Assembly (NCBI GenBank): GCA_947468255.1
Contig: CANIMM010000084.1
Span: forward strand, 1 to 10,443
Length of the DNA: 10,443 nt
Direction: 5' to 3'
From: Chitinophagaceae bacterium
Lineage (GTDB): Bacteria > Bacteroidota > Bacteroidia > Chitinophagales > Chitinophagaceae
Under the pieces are notes generated by a model. The model did not search any database and was not told the origin of the DNA. It worked only from the letters and a program-made list of their open reading frames with translations. Of the stretch, positions 6,732-10,443 are shown piece by piece; position 1 is the first letter of the stretch, and each line of letters begins with the position of its first letter. A program made the position numbers and the translations under genes.

Positions 6732-7796
6732 TTAATTTTCGTTTAGGTGCCTACATATTTTTGTTACGATATAGGGGCCTTCATATACAAAGCCTGTCCA
6801 TACTTGCACCAAACTGGCACCAGCAGCAATTTTTTCCTGGGCATCGGCACCAGTAAAAATACCACCACTGGCAATAATGGGTAATTGGCCATTTGTTTTT
6901 TGGTGAATGTATTCAACGATTTCAGTGCTTTTTTGTAGCAGTGGCCGACCGCTCAAACCACCTGCGCCAATCTTTGCTAGCAGGGATTCGGATGTTGTCA
7001 GTTGTTTCCTGTCAATGGTGGTATTGGCTGCAACAAGGCCATCCAATTTTATTTCCATTGCCAAAGAAATTACATCATCTATTTGTTCAAGGCTAAGGTC
7101 TGGAGCAATTTTTAGTAAAATAGGCTTTTGAGGTTTGAACTGGTTATTTTGAGTTTGCAATTCCGTTAAAATTTTCCGCAAGGACTCTTTTTCTTGAAGT
7201 TCCCTTAAGCCAGGGGTATTAGGGGAGCTTACATTTACTACAAAATAATCTACATACTCATGCAATGCATTAAAGCAAATGACATAATCCCTCCAGGCAT
7301 CTTCATTGGGGGTTATTTTGTTTTTGCCAATATTGCCTCCGACTATTAGCCGCTGATTACTTATATTGTCACTAGTTTTAGCTACGCGTTGATTCCATTT
7401 GCGAAGGCGTTCTTTAATTACCTCCACTCCATCATTGTTAAATCCCATCCGATTGATGAGGGCTTTGTCTTTTGGCAATCGAAATAGCCTTGGTTTGTCG
7501 TTACCTGCTTGTGCCAAGGGGGTAACGGTACCAATTTCAACAAATCCAAATCCCAATGCTTCTAACTCATTGAGGTATCGGGCATTTTTATCAAATCCGG
7601 CACCCAAGCCAACGGGGTTGGGAAAATTAATTCCAATGCAATTGGTTTGCAAACTGTCTCCAGATGGTTTGAAAGCAGCTTTCAATAAGGTTTTGCCGAA
7701 GGGTAGCTTGCAAAGAAATTTCAATCCGTTCATTGAAAAATAATGCACCCATTCCGGGTTAAAAGAGAATAAAATAGTTCGAATGATTTTGTACAT
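6732..7796 (-). CDS. pyrD: Dihydroorotate dehydrogenase (quinone), class 2
   Basis: PyrD oxidises dihydroorotate to orotate in de novo pyrimidine synthesis and passes electrons through FMN to the membrane quinone pool. The 354 residues include the N-terminal amphipathic helical domain of class 2 enzymes (about 1-45, MYKIIRTILFSFNPEWVHYF), which binds the membrane and the quinone. The FMN-binding beta/alpha barrel follows. Motifs are GLGAGFDKNA (63-72), INRMGFNN (114-121), NVSSPNTPGLRELQ (188-201) with the class 2 catalytic serine, LLKIAPDL (227-234), AANTT (256-260), AGGLSGRPL (278-286), ASGGI (309-313) and the phosphate-binding GASLVQVWTGFVYEGP (326-341). The ATG at 7796 gives the family-typical N-terminus. 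It is divergent from the thiolase gene. No other pyr genes are adjacent. Confidence 0.97.
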   Translation of the reverse strand: MYKIIRTILFSFNPEWVHYFSMNGLKFLCKLPFGKTLLKAAFKPSGDSLQTNCIGINFPNPVGLGAGFDKNARYLNELEALGFGFVEIGTVTPLAQAGNDKPRLFRLPKDKALINRMGFNNDGVEVIKERLRKWNQRVAKTSDNISNQRLIVGGNIGKNKITPNEDAWRDYVICFNALHEYVDYFVVNVSSPNTPGLRELQEKESLRKILTELQTQNNQFKPQKPILLKIAPDLSLEQIDDVISLAMEIKLDGLVAANTTIDRKQLTTSESLLAKIGAGGLSGRPLLQKSTEIVEYIHQKTNGQLPIIASGGIFTGADAQEKIAAGASLVQVWTGFVYEGPYIVTKICRHLNEN

Positions 7797-7803
7797 ATCA
7801 ATG

Positions 7804-7811
7804 CAAAATTA
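7804..7811 (-). promoter_or_regulatory. Promoter -7 element just upstream of pyrD
   Basis: The minus strand reads TAATTTTG, an exact TAnnTTTG match, 7 bases before the pyrD ATG. The predicted transcript would have a leader of only a few bases or none. No clear -33 TTTG is seen. Confidence 0.45.
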
Positions 7812-7830
7812 GGTTACTGTATTCAGTTTT

Positions 7831-7858
7831 TTGTTTTCCCTTAGAATTTATAACTTTG
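7831..7858 (+). promoter_or_regulatory. Promoter of the thiolase gene (-33 TTG, -7 TAACTTTG)
   Basis: TAACTTTG at 7851-7858 fits TAnnTTTG exactly, and a TTG within a T-run at 7831-7833 lies 17 bases upstream, an acceptable Bacteroidota spacing. Transcription would start near 7865 and leave a leader of roughly 70 nt. This is the best two-part promoter in the window. The pyrD promoter lies about 40 bp away on the other strand, so the two genes are transcribed back to back from a 137-bp gap. Confidence 0.6.
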
Positions 7859-7933
7859 GTATAGAAAGTTGCATAAACAACTATTTGCGCACAGCCCTAA
7901 GCGGCTTCATTAAAAACCATCAAATCAAAGCAT

Positions 7934-9112
7934 ATGCAGGAAGCTTATATAGTTGCAGGATACCGGACTGCTGTTACCAAAAGTAAAAAAGGAGCTTTTA
8001 GGTTTACTAGGCCCGATGACCTGGCTATTGACCTGATAAGGGGATTGTTGGCTACTGTGCCCCAGTTAGATGTAAAAAGAATCGACGATGTAATTGTTGG
8101 CAATGCGGTACCTGAAGCGGAACAGGGCTTGCAGGTGGGGAGAATGATTTCTGCCCAAGCGATCGGAATACACGCTCCCGGTATTACCATCAACCGGTAT
8201 TGTGCTAGTGGATTGGAAAGTATTGCCATTGCAACTGCCAAAATTAGAACCGGTATGGCCGAATGTATCATTGCAGGTGGGGTAGAGAGTATGAGTATGG
8301 TGCCAACGGCAGGCTGGAAGACTTCGCCAGCCTATTCTATTGCTAAAGAAAATCCGGATTATTATGTTAACATGGGATTAACTGCCGAAGCAGTTGCCAA
8401 TGAATATAAGGTCAGTAGGGAAGATCAGGATGCTTTCAGTTACCAGAGCCACCTTAAGGCAGGCAATGCCATTAAGGAAGGGTATTTTAAATCAGGGATA
8501 CTACCTATCGAAATTGAAGAAGTGTATTTGGATGCTAAGGGTAAAAAGCAAAAGAGAAATTTTACGGTGGATACGGATGAGGGAGTAAGAGCGGATACCT
8601 CCTTGGAAGGGTTGGCAAAATTAAAGCCTGCTTTTTCCTTAGGCGGTAGTGTTACTGCCGGAAATAGTTCTCAAACTAGTGATGGTGCTGCATTTGTGAT
8701 CGTGATGAGTGAAAGAATGATTCAGGAATTGGGATTGAAGCCAATTGCAAGATTGGTAAATTGCGCCAGTGCAGGTGTGCATCCCCGTGTGATGGGGATT
8801 GGGCCGATAGAGGCAATACCCAAAGTTTTAAAGCAGGCAGGAATGCGCCTAGAAGAGGTGGATTTGTTTGAACTCAATGAGGCCTTTGCTTCCCAGTCTT
8901 TGGCAGTCATCCGTACGCTAGCATTGGACGCCACAAGGGTAAATATTAATGGAGGGGCAATCGCATTGGGGCACCCATTGGGATGTACCGGATGCAAGCT
9001 CACGATTCAGCTGGTGAATGACATGAAAAGGCTGCAAAAAAAATACGGTATCGTTACCGCTTGCGTAGGAGGTGGACAGGGTATTGCAGCTGTAATAGAA
9101 AATATCGATTAA
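7934..9112 (+). CDS. Acetyl-CoA C-acyltransferase (thiolase, FadA/FadI type)
   Basis: Thiolases catalyse reversible cleavage of 3-ketoacyl-CoA by CoA, the last step of fatty-acid beta-oxidation, or the reverse condensation of acetyl-CoA. The 392-residue length is standard. Catalytic features are intact: nucleophilic Cys90 in INRYCASGLESI (86-97), NEAFASQSLAV (315-325), His347 in ALGHPLG, and Cys377 in CVGGGQG (377-383). The GG[SA]VTAGNSSQTSDGA segment (237-252) is also typical. An unusual but probably harmless variant is GCTGCKLT (350-357), where GCTGARLT or GATGARLT is more common. The overall flavour is the degradative acyl-CoA type rather than biosynthetic acetoacetyl-CoA thiolase, but sequence inspection cannot settle chain-length preference. 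No 3-hydroxyacyl-CoA dehydrogenase or acyl-CoA dehydrogenase gene is adjacent in the window, so it appears to be a single-gene unit. Confidence 0.95.
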   Translation: MQEAYIVAGYRTAVTKSKKGAFRFTRPDDLAIDLIRGLLATVPQLDVKRIDDVIVGNAVPEAEQGLQVGRMISAQAIGIHAPGITINRYCASGLESIAIATAKIRTGMAECIIAGGVESMSMVPTAGWKTSPAYSIAKENPDYYVNMGLTAEAVANEYKVSREDQDAFSYQSHLKAGNAIKEGYFKSGILPIEIEEVYLDAKGKKQKRNFTVDTDEGVRADTSLEGLAKLKPAFSLGGSVTAGNSSQTSDGAAFVIVMSERMIQELGLKPIARLVNCASAGVHPRVMGIGPIEAIPKVLKQAGMRLEEVDLFELNEAFASQSLAVIRTLALDATRVNINGGAIALGHPLGCTGCKLTIQLVNDMKRLQKKYGIVTACVGGGQGIAAVIENID

Positions 9113-9381
9113 TCCTATCGGCTTTTGTAAAGGCTAGTCAACTAATTGCAAGTGCTTGTTATCTGAGCATTTCAAAATTGTTGGCCCATTGAAACTGATT
9201 TAAATAATTCAGTTTTATAGAAGTATATTTTGCTCCCATCTATTTTCAAAGTACTATATAACGAAGTGATTTTTTTCAAAATTTCTCATCGAAATTAAGT
9301 GAGCAACGATCTTGTGTTTGAAATGGTTTCAGTTATTAATTAAATAAAGACTTAATTTGTAGCGTAGTTACAATGTAAACT
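9113..9381. other. 269-bp intergenic region between the thiolase and small secreted protein genes
   Basis: AT-rich spacer. A poor hairpin (about GCTTT / AAAGGC near 9123-9136, without a T-tract) follows the thiolase stop. A 24-bp imperfect palindrome lies at 9192-9215. Two near-promoter sequences with a 3-base rather than 2-base spacer are present: TATATTTTG at 9224-9232 and TAAACTTTG at 9376-9384. No riboswitch consensus (for example the cobalamin type) was recognised. Confidence 0.4.
9192..9215. repeat. 24-bp imperfect palindrome, candidate operator
   Basis: AAACTGA (9192-9198) and TCAGTTT (9209-9215) are perfect 7-base arms around an AT-rich 10-base centre; counting the centre, 10 of 12 positions pair. 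It lies 9 bp upstream of the near-promoter TATATTTTG (9224-9232), where the -33 region would be, so a bound dimeric repressor could block transcription. Size and AT-rich dyad recall Fur/Zur-type boxes, but the sequence does not match a consensus I can name. A transcript hairpin ending the thiolase mRNA is an alternative, though no T-tract follows. Confidence 0.4.
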
Positions 9382-9723
9382 TTGTATAAAAACAACATCA
9401 TATCAAAAATTGCTGCCCTGCTGCTGCTCTTGCTTTTTGTAGTGGGCAATGCACCCATACAATTATTGCATGATGCATTCGCTAATCACAAAGATTATTC
9501 AAATAGCCAATTGGCAAAAAACTGCCAGGCGCAGGTAGTGCAAAATGGGATTCATTGTCAGTGCGACCATTTTGTTATTGAATCGGCATTTTCCATTCCT
9601 GCTAGTAATTTGCATTTTGGACTGCCCATTGTAGTTTTTGAATTTTCTTCCTTGCCGGCAGCTGTTCTTTTTGCTCAATCTTCCACCTTCTTTGCACCTA
9701 GAGGCCCCCCTGCATTCGCCTAG
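9382..9723 (+). CDS. Small secreted Cys/His-containing protein upstream of a TonB-dependent receptor
   Basis: A 113-residue protein with a signal peptide or single N-terminal membrane segment: basic start (MYKNNIISK), hydrophobic core IAALLLLLLFVVG (10-22), then a predicted exported body. Visible features are H30, H36, C48 and the compact HCQCDH cluster (58-63), which could bind a metal ion or form a disulfide. A second hydrophobic patch follows (about 79-98) and the end is PRGPPAFA. No ATG is available: the TTG at 9382 is the only sensible start, because an in-frame stop lies at 9376-9378 and no Met codon precedes the hydrophobic core. The gene ends 89 bp before the receptor and is probably co-transcribed with it. 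I recognise the type as a short Bacteroidota protein found next to TonB-dependent receptors, but no function is established. The coding call is supported by the signal-peptide pattern and uninterrupted frame. Confidence 0.72.
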   Translation: MYKNNIISKIAALLLLLLFVVGNAPIQLLHDAFANHKDYSNSQLAKNCQAQVVQNGIHCQCDHFVIESAFSIPASNLHFGLPIVVFEFSSLPAAVLFAQSSTFFAPRGPPAFA

Positions 9724-9738
9724 TTATTCAATTTTTGA

Positions 9739-9759
9739 AGCCCTCCGATTGCGTGGGCT
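9739..9759 (+). terminator. Short hairpin between the small protein gene and the receptor gene
   Basis: AGCCC (9739-9743) pairs with GGGCT (9755-9759) around an 11-nt loop, followed by GCTTTCTT. A 5-bp GC-rich stem without a real U-tract would be a weak terminator or attenuator. It may tune receptor expression relative to the upstream gene, or be chance. Confidence 0.2.
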
Positions 9760-9812
9760 GCTTTCTTATTGCGGGTGTACTTTTATTTACAATCAGTTTT
9801 TAATTTACCATA

Positions 9813-10443
9813 ATGAAACTATTTCAGGGTTTATTTATCCTTGCCTTTCTATTTTTTTCAGTGTTCCAGTCGTCAGCAAAAGGGCCAATTGCTTTGCATG
9901 GTTTTCACAAGTTGCTAAGAGTGAATTTTTCCGGCACCATTACCGATTCAAAAACCAATGCACCCATTCCGGGGGTCTCCGTTTATCTGGCCGATGTAAA
10001 ATCCGGTGCTATTACCAATGCTGCTGGGTATTTCGAAATCAATGGTCTTGCTATTGGAATTCATCTGGTGGAGATATCACATGTGGGATATACCACCATT
10101 GTTGACAATATTAATTTAGCCACCGATACAAAAAAAGAGTATGTTCTTTTCGAATCGGTGGTCGAAAATAATGCAGTAGTTGTAACGGGCGTAAGTGGCG
10201 CCACTCAATTAAAAAAAGTACCTTTTCAAGTATCTGTATTAAGGAAGCAAGACCTGGCGCAAACCGCTTCGAGCAATATCATTGAGGCATTGGCCAAGCG
10301 GCCCGGTGTATCTAGCATGTCAACAGGTCCGGCCATCTCAAAACCGGTGATACGTGGATTGGGGTATAATCGGGTATTGACCATTAACGATGGAGTTCGC
10401 CAAGAAGGTCAGCAATGGGGGGATGAGCATGGTATTGAAATCG
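9813..10443 (+). CDS. TonB-dependent outer-membrane receptor, N-terminal part (runs off the right edge)
   Basis: The first 210 codons are visible from the ATG at 9813, with no stop before the window ends. A signal peptide (MKLFQGLFILAFLFFSVFQS, cleavage likely after the SSA at about 22) is followed by a carboxypeptidase-D-regulatory-like beta-sandwich (about 39-115: FSGTITDSKTNAPIPGVSVYLA, GAITNAAGYFEINGL, HVGYTT). The plug domain begins near VVVTGVSGATQLKKVPFQVSV (122-142) and includes IIEALAKRPGVSSMS, ISKPVIRGLGYNRVL (176-190) and NDGVRQEGQQWGDEHGIEI (192-210). Full-length receptors of this type run to about 700-900 residues with a 22-strand barrel, which lies outside. It imports a substrate across the outer membrane using TonB/proton-motive force. 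The WGDEHG segment recalls receptors linked to metal ions, but that is a weak inference; no SusD-like partner is visible. Confidence 0.93.
   Translation, partial: MKLFQGLFILAFLFFSVFQSSAKGPIALHGFHKLLRVNFSGTITDSKTNAPIPGVSVYLADVKSGAITNAAGYFEINGLAIGIHLVEISHVGYTTIVDNINLATDTKKEYVLFESVVENNAVVVTGVSGATQLKKVPFQVSVLRKQDLAQTASSNIIEALAKRPGVSSMSTGPAISKPVIRGLGYNRVLTINDGVRQEGQQWGDEHGIEI

Noticed and set aside
7399..7743. A 114-codon open frame on plus inside pyrD
   Set aside because: Antisense shadow of the well-supported pyrD; no recognisable motifs.
7945..8271. A 108-codon open frame on minus inside the thiolase gene
   Set aside because: Antisense shadow of a gene with intact catalytic motifs.
9638..10105. 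A 155-codon open frame on plus overlapping the small protein and receptor genes
   Set aside because: It is out of frame with the receptor, whose signal peptide, beta-sandwich and plug motifs are unmistakable; the Cys-rich translation is a shadow.
1..10443. Mobile elements, CRISPR arrays, toxin-antitoxin or defence islands
   Set aside because: No transposase, integrase, terminal inverted repeats, spaced direct repeats or defence-type domains are visible; the content is housekeeping plus one receptor locus.

Overview
The window reads as a chromosomal segment of a Bacteroidota bacterium, most likely a member of the Chitinophagaceae or a close relative. The grounds are AT-rich DNA, almost no Shine-Dalgarno sequences, several exact matches to the Bacteroidota -7 promoter element TAnnTTTG, the gene order pheT / small coiled-coil gene / zapA, and a TonB-dependent receptor with an N-terminal carboxypeptidase-D-regulatory-like domain. 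The family is inferred from protein flavour alone; no database was searched. I see no phage, insertion sequence, CRISPR array or rRNA/tRNA gene, and most genes are housekeeping.

Layout. Left arm (1-2913, minus strand): pheT (Phe-tRNA synthetase beta subunit), a 95-residue coiled-coil protein, and the start of zapA (FtsZ-ring protein), probably co-transcribed leftwards. Positions 2914-3448 form a 535-bp gene-free region between divergent pheT and dnaB. Right arm: dnaB (replicative helicase) and rsmE (16S rRNA methyltransferase) on plus; terC-family membrane protein and pyrD (quinone-dependent dihydroorotate dehydrogenase) on minus; then, divergent from pyrD, a thiolase on plus. The right end holds a short secreted Cys/His-containing protein and the first 210 codons of a TonB-dependent receptor, on plus and probably linked in function.

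The most notable signal is in the pheT-dnaB gap. Three exact TTATNCACA DnaA boxes and three one-mismatch boxes lie on the same strand within 220 bp, beside an AT-rich stretch and overlapping the likely dnaB promoter. This is the layout of a chromosomal replication origin (oriC) or, failing that, of a DnaA-controlled dnaB promoter. The genes next to it point away from it on both sides, as expected around an origin. The dnaB product also ends in an acidic DDDTPF tip that resembles the C-terminal protein-docking tail of single-stranded DNA-binding protein (SSB).

Other points of interest: the terC and pyrD promoters sit so close to their start codons that near-leaderless mRNAs are predicted. A 24-bp imperfect palindrome lies upstream of the small-protein/receptor pair and could be an operator. 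The receptor plug carries a WGDEHG segment that, with the HCQCDH-bearing neighbour, hints at a metal-related substrate.
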